In this document: positions 1-5,898 of the stretch, piece by piece
Layout: each line of letters opens with the position of its first letter
Numbering within the stretch: the first letter of the stretch is position 1
Assembly (NCBI RefSeq): GCF_000332515.2
Contig: NZ_AOGZ02000008.1
Span: 1-64,000 of the forward strand
Direction: 5' to 3'
Length of the DNA: 64,000 bases
Source of the DNA: Leptospira wolbachii serovar Codice str. CDC
GTDB lineage: Bacteria; Spirochaetota; Leptospiria; Leptospirales; Leptospiraceae
Made by a program: the position numbers and the translations under genes
The notes under the pieces: model-generated
The model's database searches: none
Told to the model about the DNA's origin: nothing
Seen by the model: only the letters and a program-made list of their open reading frames with translations

Positions 1-75
1 TTATTTGTCAATTCATAAAAATGAATATTTACGCGTAGACTGCTACCTATGTTCCGAGGTATACATTTGCTGACT

Positions 76-246
76 GTCGTATAACGAACTAGGCTAACCG
101 ACGTAGGCTGGCCCTGAGTCCCGGAACGGGACGTTAGGGACTGGTCACGACACTTGCGAATGCAAGGGGAGTGCCAGAAGCCTATGTGTCGCAGACCGAG
201 CGAGGGCGAAGTCCCGAAGCGAAGCGGTTAGATGCTGTTATACGAC
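76..246 (-). repeat. attC site 1 (cassette recombination site)
   Basis: Imperfect inverted repeat of 171 nt. The outer ten bases at 76-85 and 237-246 are perfect inverted copies containing the GTTAT/ATAAC core. Inside lie an L stem (CTAACCG/CGGTTAG), a second stem (GTAGGC/GCCTAT), a small side hairpin (GGG/CCC near 204-215) and an apical stem (CTTGC/GCAAG near 152-165). Shared core motifs with the four other copies are the CCCTGAGTCCC and ACGTTAGGGACTGG blocks. The site follows the HigA stop codon by 10 nt in the gene direction, as cassettes normally do. Confidence 0.85.
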
Positions 247-256
247 GTGCTTGGGT

Positions 257-562
257 TTAACTGGCTTTAAGTTCTTTATATTTTTTTATTGCTCTTAACT
301 CATTTTTCAATTCATACTGTTTTATTTCTAAATCATAATGAGCTTGAATAGAGAGCCAGAACTCAGGAGAATTTCCGAAGAATTTAGAGAATCGTAAAGC
401 CGTATCTGCAGTGATTGCTCTTTTTCCATGAATAATTTCACTAATTCTTTTTTGATCGATAAGGGTACTTTGTGCCAGTTTATAAGCAGATAATTCCATA
501 GGTTTAAGAAAGTCTTCTAAGAGAATTTCCCCAGGATGAATGTTCATAAGTTCTTTATTCAT
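257..562 (-). CDS. higA: HigA-family antitoxin (cassette 1)
   Basis: This 101-residue protein is the DNA-binding antitoxin of a type II toxin-antitoxin pair. It opens with the HPGEILLEDFLKP stretch (residues 9-21) typical of HigA/VapI proteins, followed by a Xre-like helix-turn-helix (about 20-65) with the RISEIIHGKRAIT recognition segment. HigA normally neutralises the toxin and represses the pair. The toxin gene lies upstream, 11 nt away, in the toxin-first order usual for higBA. The stop codon is 10 nt from attC 1. Family assignment is firm; the identity of the partner follows from adjacency. Confidence 0.9.
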   Translation of the reverse strand: MNKELMNIHPGEILLEDFLKPMELSAYKLAQSTLIDQKRISEIIHGKRAITADTALRFSKFFGNSPEFWLSIQAHYDLEIKQYELKNELRAIKKYKELKAS

Positions 563-573
563 ACAGAATCTCC

Positions 574-855
574 TTAATGATAATCTACAATTTCAACGTT
601 TTCGACAGAGCCATTATTCCAGTTAAAACAGATTCTATATTTCATATTAATACTTATTGAATGTTGCCCAGATCGGTCGTCAGTAAGCTGGTGCAGTCTA
701 TTTCCGGGTGGTGTCTTTAAATCGTCTAGATTTTTAGCACTATCGATATGGATCATTTTCCTTCTAGCGGTTCTTTGAATATCCTTTGGAAATTTTTTAG
801 ATAAAGCACCATTCCAAATTGCTTCAGTTTCTTTATCTCTGAAGGATTTTATCAC
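574..855 (-). CDS. higB: HigB/RelE-family toxin (cassette 1)
   Basis: This 93-residue protein has the features of a HigB mRNA interferase: the start IKSFRDKETE, a PPGNRLHQL segment near residues 49-57 and the C-terminal YRICFNW...VEIVDYH strand pattern. The family cleaves mRNA on the ribosome and is held inactive by HigA. About 170 nt lie between the cassette start and this start codon, long enough for its own promoter, which toxin-antitoxin cassettes commonly carry. Confidence 0.9.
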   Translation of the reverse strand: MIKSFRDKETEAIWNGALSKKFPKDIQRTARRKMIHIDSAKNLDDLKTPPGNRLHQLTDDRSGQHSISINMKYRICFNWNNGSVENVEIVDYH

Positions 856-1017
856 AAGTAAATGCTGGTGTATTAGGATACTAGTGTCAAGCGCTATTAG
901 TGGTAATTGAGAGATATTTTGATTAAAGGAAATGACCTCAAATGAAGACTTTTCTGCATTTCTTACCTTGTCTGTATCAAACAGATTTGAAATTTAAAAG
1001 TTTATATTTCCAAGCAT

Positions 1018-1186
1018 GTCGTATAACGAAAAAGCTTACCGACGTTCCTCGAAGCTGAGCCTCTGTAGGAGGCGTTAGCGTCGGCGCGATTTTTGCGGAG
1101 GCAAAAAATCGTGCAGGAGAGGAATGTGTCGCAGACCGAGCGAGGCCGTGAGTGCCGAAGCGTAGCGGTAAGCGGATGTTAATTGC
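1018..1186 (-). repeat. attC site 2
   Basis: This 169-nt site has the same architecture as the others but the most divergent centre. The L stem is CTTACCG/CGGTAAG, the second stem TTCCTC/GAGGAA, and the side hairpin GGC/GCC. The apical part is an extended hairpin (CGATTTTTGC paired with GCAAAAAATCG, about 1088-1119). The left core (1018-1027) belongs to the start of cassette 1 and the right core (GTTAATTGC, 1178-1186) is the R'' of cassette 2. The two cores therefore differ, as expected for an integrated attC whose halves come from neighbouring cassettes. Confidence 0.85.
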
Positions 1187-1469
1187 AGTAGGTTTCTATT
1201 GGTATAGATATTATTCGAAAGGGAAATCTCATCAAGCGCGAAAATTTTCGATCCGAATCTTTCTTTTCTTATAAATTTATATTGGAACTAGCGAATTAGA
1301 AACTCATTTTTTTTTCGTTTAATGGAAAAATATATATCGTTTGCAAATCACAGTTTAATAAAAGAATCTTTGAAGAGAGTCTCCGCTACTAAAAGGCAGT
1401 AATATATTAATTCCTCAACCCTTTCTAAAGAAAATTTTCGCGCGCTTTTTTTGTATGATTCAACCTATT
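1187..1469. other. Cassette 2 body with no recognisable gene
   Basis: About 283 nt between attC 2 and attC 3 hold no ORF of 60 residues or more on either strand. The sequence is AT-rich, with a T9 run near 1306 and a GAAAATTTTCGCGCGC stretch near 1430. ORF-less cassettes are known from sedentary chromosomal integrons, where they can carry promoters or small RNAs. I see no clear promoter or RNA structure here. Confidence 0.6.
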
Positions 1470-1634
1470 GCAATTAACGAACTAGACTTACCGAAGTTCC
1501 CTGACCCTGAGTCCCTACGGGACGTTAGGGACTGGCACGGAGTTTGCGGATGCAAACGAGTGACAGAAAGGGAATTTGCCGCAGGCCGAGCGAGGCCTTG
1601 TGCCGAAGCGTAGCGGTAAGTCGCTGTTATGCGC
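1470..1634 (-). repeat. attC site 3
   Basis: This 165-nt site has left core GCAATTAAC (1470-1478), which starts cassette 2, and right core GTTATGCGC (1626-1634), which is the R'' of cassette 3. The L stem is CTTACCG/CGGTAAG, the second stem TTCCCT/AGGGAA, the side hairpin GGC/GCC (about 1583-1593) and the apical stem TTTGC/GCAAA. The apical stem covaries with CTTGC/GCAAG in sites 1, 4 and 5. Confidence 0.85.
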
Positions 1635-1643
1635 TGTTTCGGG

Positions 1644-1946
1644 TTATAAATTGATTATATTATTTCTTCTAATTTGAAATTTTACCGATAATAAAAGTGA
1701 AGAAATTATATCTGAAAATATTTTTTCGATATCCTCCCGATCATTTTCAATTTGAAATTTATCCGAATTGGTAATGATCGATGTATATGTTATATAGTTT
1801 TCCTTACCATTAGCGAATGTCTTAATTAAAAGTTCAGAATCATCTAAATTATAAAGTCCCAATTTTGTGGAATTTTCAGTTTCAAAAAATTTCAGTTTGA
1901 ATTTTTTCTTATGATATGTGTAATTTTTTTCCCAAATTTTTTTCAT
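1644..1946 (-). CDS. Small uncharacterised protein (cassette 3, second gene)
   Basis: I do not recognise this 100-residue protein. It is lysine-rich and begins MKKIWEKNYTYHKKKFKLKF, with no signal peptide or membrane span. Its ATG follows the stop codon of the ankyrin-repeat gene directly, so the two are probably co-translated. Its stop codon is 9 nt from attC 3. Base composition is AT-rich like the rest of the array. Confidence 0.65.
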   Translation of the reverse strand: MKKIWEKNYTYHKKKFKLKFFETENSTKLGLYNLDDSELLIKTFANGKENYITYTSIITNSDKFQIENDREDIEKIFSDIISSLLLSVKFQIRRNNIINL

Positions 1947-2930
1947 CTATTTTGCTCCTGATTCTTTTAGTATTCTAATTATATTTAGTTCTCCTTTTTT
2001 TATTGCATTACTTAAAGCAGTATTTCCTTCTTTGTCCGTTTCGTTTATCTTTGCTCTATTTTTTAAAAGAAGGATGCAAGGCTGGTAATGCCCCCAATAT
2101 GAAGCTAACGTTAGTGGAGTATCCCAGGTGCTTTTTAGTTTTATGTTGATATTTCCTTTTTGGGCTATGAAATAGTTTAGAATATTTATACAATTTTCTG
2201 AAGCGGCAATATGTCCGACGGTTGTCCCGTAACTATTATTTGATATTCTATTTATGTTTTCACCTTTTTTTACAATTTCAGTTATATAATAAGGGTCATC
2301 TTGAGTATTATCGTATCTACTTACTTCATGAATAATCGCATTTCCTTCCAAATTTTCAGTTTTTAAATTAATTTTATTCTGCAAAAGGTAGTAAAATGCT
2401 TCTTTTTTATTTAGGGCTGATCTTTTGATTAGAATAAAGAGAGCATTTTCACCCTCGGTATTTTTTACGTTAATATCTGCCCCTTTTTCTAGTAACAAAT
2501 CTAGTAATCTAAGATTGATATTTCTCTTTGAAAAACAAATAGTGAATGCCGATTCGCCGAATTTATCTTTAATGTTAAGGTCAATATTTGATTTCAAAAT
2601 TAATTCGGTGAGTTCGTCAAGATCGTATTTAATTGAAGCCATTAATGCTGTATTGCCGTAAGAATCTAAGTCATTAACATTAGCACCCTTTTCTATTAAT
2701 AATTTTGCCAGATTTATATCTTTCTTTTCGATAGCAAAATGAAGTAGTGTAGATTCTTGGTTCTGATAAATTATTCTTTGATTTATGGGGAATCCGGAAT
2801 TAATTTGATTAATTACCTTTGTAGAATATTCTCTATCATAAAGAGCCGCTACCATTTTTTCCTGTGTTGAACTACACTGAAAGTTGGCAATTGTTGAAAT
2901 TACCATTGTTAGAATTGTTAAAAGCTTCAT
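1947..2930 (-). CDS. Ankyrin-repeat lipoprotein (cassette 3, first gene)
   Basis: This 327-residue protein has a signal peptide and a plausible lipobox around Cys19 (IANFQCSS), so it is probably an exported lipoprotein. From about residue 60 it carries successive ankyrin repeats. Typical pieces are TLLHFAIEKKDINLAKLLIEKGA, shown here only in part, then GNTALMASI, LLDLLLEKGADIN, TPLTLASYWGH and GNTALSNAIKKG. Ankyrin repeats bind other proteins, and the ligand is unknown. Ankyrin proteins in bacteria sometimes act as immunity or catalase-associated factors. The adjacent 100-residue gene could be a partner, but nothing in the sequence proves it. Confidence 0.85.
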   Translation of the reverse strand: MKLLTILTMVISTIANFQCSSTQEKMVAALYDREYSTKVINQINSGFPINQRIIYQNQESTLLHFAIEKKDINLAKLLIEKGANVNDLDSYGNTALMASIKYDLDELTELILKSNIDLNIKDKFGESAFTICFSKRNINLRLLDLLLEKGADINVKNTEGENALFILIKRSALNKKEAFYYLLQNKINLKTENLEGNAIIHEVSRYDNTQDDPYYITEIVKKGENINRISNNSYGTTVGHIAASENCINILNYFIAQKGNINIKLKSTWDTPLTLASYWGHYQPCILLLKNRAKINETDKEGNTALSNAIKKGELNIIRILKESGAK

Positions 2931-2965
2931 TTTTTACCTCGTATTGTTTTAATGATTTCGAAATT

Positions 2966-3135
2966 GCGCATAACGAACTAGGCTTACCGAAGTTCCCCGA
3001 CCCTGAGTCCCGGTAACGGGACGTTAGGGACTGGCATGTAGCTTGCGTAAGCAAGGCGAATGCCAGAAGGGGAATTTGCCGAAGGCCGAGCGAGGGCTTG
3101 TCCCGAAGCGTAGTGGTAAGTCGCTGTTATGCGAA
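2966..3135 (-). repeat. attC site 4
   Basis: This 170-nt site has left core GCGCATAAC (2966-2974), which starts cassette 3, and right core GTTATGCGAA (3126-3135), the R'' of cassette 4. The L stem is CTTACCG with TGGTAAG (one G-T pair), the second stem TTCCCC/GGGGAA, the side hairpin GGG/CCC and the apical stem CTTGC/GCAAG (about 3041-3055). Confidence 0.85.
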
Positions 3136-3157
3136 GTTTTCGGGTTTACAGAAGTAA

Positions 3158-3562
3158 TTACGCCACGGACGGCGTTCTTTTTCTTACTGTCTTAGAAGTT
3201 TTGACTTTATATTCTTTTACAAGAATGTCTGTAGGAATTCCTAGATTTTGATTAATTTTTCTAATCATTTCTAAAGTAAGCTTTCTCTTTCGATTTAAGA
3301 TTTCAGTGGCACGACTTCGCCCGCCGATGAGATTTCCCAAATCAACACTTTTCATGTTCATATCATCCATAACCGATTTTAAAGCTTCAATTGGATCCGG
3401 ATCATCAATAGGGTAGTGTTTAGTTTCGTAAGCATCAACTAAGGTAATTAAAATATCTAATTTGTCGTATTCGGGTGTATTCTTCTTAGCATCCCAGAGT
3501 TTTTCTATCTCAGAAAGTGCTTCTAAGTGATCTTTTTGATTTTTAATAGGTTTAATGTTCAT
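3158..3562 (-). CDS. HigA2-type helix-turn-helix antitoxin (cassette 4)
   Basis: This 134-residue protein has an N-terminal region typical of COG5499-type antitoxins (HLEALSEIEKLWDAK, then ILITLVDAYE and HYPIDDPDPIEALK). A Xre-like helix-turn-helix follows at about residues 70-120 (VDLGNLIGGRSRATEILNRK). It starts directly after the toxin stop codon, so the order is toxin then antitoxin. The pair is a different subfamily from the one in cassette 1, and the two should not cross-neutralise. The lysine/arginine-rich tail (KTSKTVRKRTP) is not part of the family core. Confidence 0.88.
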   Translation of the reverse strand: MNIKPIKNQKDHLEALSEIEKLWDAKKNTPEYDKLDILITLVDAYETKHYPIDDPDPIEALKSVMDDMNMKSVDLGNLIGGRSRATEILNRKRKLTLEMIRKINQNLGIPTDILVKEYKVKTSKTVRKRTPSVA

Positions 3563-3862
3563 TTAAATCACCTCAGCGTTGATTTTGTCATATTGTTCGT
3601 GAGTACCGATAAACCTTATAAATACAGTTTGTAGATTATAGTGAACCTTCACAATCAATCTGTATTTGTTTCCATGTATATTGAAAACGATTCTATTATC
3701 CTTAAGGAAACTAGCATTTCTGTATTTTTCCTTAACATCTGAGGGAGATTTCCAGAAAGCTTTCGAAGTTTCTTTAAACCAAACTTCTATCGGAATTTTG
3801 GAGTCGGAGTATTTGGGAATAGAGTAGAAATCTCTCAGTATTTTTCTAGAAATAACCCTCAC
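3563..3862 (-). CDS. HigB-type mRNA interferase toxin (cassette 4)
   Basis: This 99-residue protein matches the HigB_toxin family: MRVISRKILRDF start, WFKETSKAFWKSP near residue 28, then the conserved VFNIHGNKYRLIVKV block and the VFIRFIGTHEQYDKI end. The family degrades mRNA at the ribosome. The gene abuts its antitoxin. About 112 nt separate its start from the cassette edge, which leaves space for a promoter. Confidence 0.9.
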   Translation of the reverse strand: MRVISRKILRDFYSIPKYSDSKIPIEVWFKETSKAFWKSPSDVKEKYRNASFLKDNRIVFNIHGNKYRLIVKVHYNLQTVFIRFIGTHEQYDKINAEVI

Positions 3863-3965
3863 AAATCAATAAGCCCATGTTCCCGAATTGGTAACAACAA
3901 CTTTTTTTGCCTTTTTAGCGAGCATGGACGCTCGCAATTTATTAAAATAAAAGCGCCCGAAAATT

Positions 3966-4134
3966 TTCGCATAACGAACTAGACTAACCGACGTAGGCTG
4001 ACCCTGAGTCCCTGAAGGGGACGTTAGGGACTGGCCACGACACTTGCGTAGGCAAGGGGCGTGCCAGAAGCCTATGTGGCGCAGCCCAAGCGAGGGCTCG
4101 TCCCGAAGCGAAGCGGTTAGTTGCTGTTATCTGC
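3966..4134 (-). repeat. attC site 5
   Basis: This 169-nt site has left core TTCGCATAAC (3966-3975), which starts cassette 4, and right core GTTATCTGC (4126-4134), the R'' of cassette 5. The L stem is CTAACCG/CGGTTAG, the second stem GTAGGC/GCCTAT, the side hairpin GGG/CCC and the apical stem CTTGC/GCAAG. It most resembles site 1. Confidence 0.85.
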
Positions 4135-4211
4135 TGTGCCCTATGCTAAGTTAGACTTGCTGGAAGGTCATATCACACTAAGGAATTTAATAGTGCAAAA
4201 ATGAGTCAGAG

Positions 4212-5360
4212 TTAAGCAACAAGCCTAGTGAAAAGTTCTTCAGTAGGCGGATCCTTTCCAAATTTGATGTAAACGATATCAGGAACGTTGAACTGGTCAA
4301 CTTCTTCTTTTAGAATCATTTTTTGATTACAGATAGGACAAGCTTTATGTAATTTATGATAATCTTGTAGAATGGTATCATCACTGCTTTTAGAATCATT
4401 ATTTTCATGGACGATAGATCCGAAGAGTTGATTTACCCGATCATACTTGGATTTACTAGCGGAGCTGTAGAAACCAGAATAACGTATAGATTTAATGTTT
4501 TGTGGAATGATATGTTTGATGTATCTATTTACAAATTCGTCGTTAGACAAAGAGCAAGATTTATCTTTTTTATAAAGTTTTATGGAACCATTATCGAGAA
4601 AATCGACCTGATTAAGATCGAGAGCATTTCCTTTTATAGTTTTAGAAAGATAGTCAATGATAGGGAATGGGGATTCGTATTTCTTGGAAACGAAAATATT
4701 TTCTTTATGAATATTATCTATATTTTCTCTGAACTGAAACCCAAGTTCAGGATGCTTTTTGTATAAAAGAATTAATTCTTTTTTTAGGATCTGGTTATAT
4801 ATAGAATTGAAGTTATCTAGTTTGAAGAGAGTGTCATCAATGAAGAGAATCTTGTCTTGATTTTTAGCTAGAGCAATAGAGTTGAGGATGATGTGAATGT
4901 GGGGGTGAAGTTGATAAGCATCGCCATGAGTGTGTAAAACGGAAATGAAAGCAGTAGTAGGCGTTAGGTCAAAAGAGTATTTAATTAATTTAAGAATCGT
5001 ATTAGCTGAAGCTTCAAAAAGGATTTCTATAAATTCTTTATAATACGAAAGAATATAAGGGTATAGAAAAGAAGGTAGTTTAAAAACAAGATGATAATGT
5101 GGAGAATTGTTGACTTTTTCTTTTGTATTAGAATTCCACTCTCTTTTGTTTTCTGATTGGCAAGTAGGACAAGATCTATTGTTACAAGATTCTCTCATGA
5201 ATATAGAGAAGTGTCCATTTGGACAAGAATAGACTCTTCCCTTCATAGCATTAGTTCTGCATAGAGCAACAGCCGAAACAACCTTCTTAACATGAGTAGG
5301 CAGGTTGGAAGCTTGAATCTTATCTATTTGCTTATATAACACTTGTTGGAATTCATTCAT
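4212..5360 (-). CDS. IS91-family HUH transposase carried as cassette gene 5
   Basis: This 382-residue protein has an N-terminal zinc-binding region with CPNG...CNNRSCPTCQ (about residues 50-70). The HUH motif HPHIHIILNS follows near 155, then the catalytic-tyrosine region IIDYLSKTIKG, and then the conserved segment NDEFVNRYIKHIIP with IRYSGFYSS. Length is normal for the family and the frame is intact. IS91-type enzymes move DNA by single-strand rolling-circle transfer. The gene fills almost the whole cassette: its start is 28 nt from the cassette edge and its stop about 77 nt from attC 5. I could not find separate IS91 ends (oriIS/terIS), so it looks like cassette cargo rather than a later insertion. 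Confidence 0.85.
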   Translation of the reverse strand: MNEFQQVLYKQIDKIQASNLPTHVKKVVSAVALCRTNAMKGRVYSCPNGHFSIFMRESCNNRSCPTCQSENKREWNSNTKEKVNNSPHYHLVFKLPSFLYPYILSYYKEFIEILFEASANTILKLIKYSFDLTPTTAFISVLHTHGDAYQLHPHIHIILNSIALAKNQDKILFIDDTLFKLDNFNSIYNQILKKELILLYKKHPELGFQFRENIDNIHKENIFVSKKYESPFPIIDYLSKTIKGNALDLNQVDFLDNGSIKLYKKDKSCSLSNDEFVNRYIKHIIPQNIKSIRYSGFYSSASKSKYDRVNQLFGSIVHENNDSKSSDDTILQDYHKLHKACPICNQKMILKEEVDQFNVPDIVYIKFGKDPPTEELFTRLVA

Positions 5361-5380
5361 AGAATTATTTTTAGGGCATT

Positions 5381-5389
5381 GCAGATAAC
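5381..5389 (-). promoter_or_regulatory. Recombination core at the start of the array (attI or decayed attC)
   Basis: GCAGATAAC here is the reverse complement of the first bases of cassette 5 and matches the R'' at 4126-4134. Beyond it, towards higher coordinates, the inverted-repeat arms of an attC are absent. It could therefore be an attI-like site, or the last half of an attC whose other half has decayed. The position is where an integrase gene would be expected next, but none is present. Confidence 0.55.
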
Positions 5390-5898
5390 GAAATCTTTCT
5401 GTATCGCGGATTCCGGCTTTATACAGCAGACTTTGTGCATTGCGAATCTTTTGATTTCTTTGATTGCTTTTTTGTTGTTCGTATAGTTGTCGCCAACCTG
5501 GTTGTTATTGGCGTTGTGATTATTCTACCCCTTTAGGCCACTTATATGCTATTCGTTTATCATGCTGTTTTAAGTGAATTCCCGACTTTTGTCGGGTTGA
5601 GTGTTTTTTATGAGACATAATTTGGACTTTTTCTTTCATGCCACTATGTGAAAATTCAATGAACATGTTGAGCTTTTTTCGGGAGAGTAGGCATAGCTTC
5701 GCCCCCTGAGTCCCATTGGCAAAAACGAATCTGAGTCTTTTTTGTATTATGGTTTGCGCAAACGTTTTTTGAATTGGTCTTAGAAATTATCGTATAACAG
5801 GTATTTTTTATTCGAGTTTTGTGTATTTTTTTTAGCTTAGATGCAATAAAAGAAAAATTGAATATATGAATGATTGATATTTTCGATTTAGTTTCTTT
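5390..5898. other. Gene-free stretch between the cassette array and the polymerase operon
   Basis: No ORF of 60 residues or more lies here. It contains a perfect hairpin at 5581-5596 (CCCGAC/GTCGGG) followed by a T-rich run to about 5610, which is terminator-like on the plus strand. Around 5690-5715 there is a GCCCCCTGAGTCCC piece matching the centre of the attC sites, and near 5791-5798 a CGTATAAC core. Together these suggest a decayed attC remnant. No integrase gene or integrase fragment was recognised. Confidence 0.5.

Larger units (their letters stand above)
85..5388 (-). mobile_element. Integron gene-cassette array (five complete cassettes)
   Basis: Five attC-like sites divide this stretch into units of about 942, 451, 1496, 1001 and 1414 nt. 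Read on the minus strand, each unit starts with TTA, runs through its gene and ends in an attC, which is the classic cassette order. The decisive sign is that the first bases of every cassette are the reverse complement of the R'' box of that cassette's own attC: TTATACGAC, TTAATTGC, TTATGCGC, TTATGCGAA and TTATCTGC each match their own partner. This is expected only if each unit once existed as a circle. All genes point the same way and are AT-rich. No integrase gene is in the window, so this is either a cluster lacking an integrase or the distal part of a larger integron. A further cassette continues off the left edge. Confidence 0.85.

Noticed and set aside
76..4134. CRISPR array from the regular repeats
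   Set aside because: Repeats are 165-171 nt, folded and imperfect, and the spacers are whole genes of 0.3-1.3 kb. No cas genes are present.
4407..4766. 119-codon ORF on the plus strand inside the transposase gene
   Set aside because: It is the shadow of the intact, motif-bearing transposase frame.
5581..5611. Terminator of the polymerase operon
   Set aside because: The T-rich side lies on the plus strand, and the hairpin is about 300 nt beyond the operon's end, so it does not clearly serve that operon.
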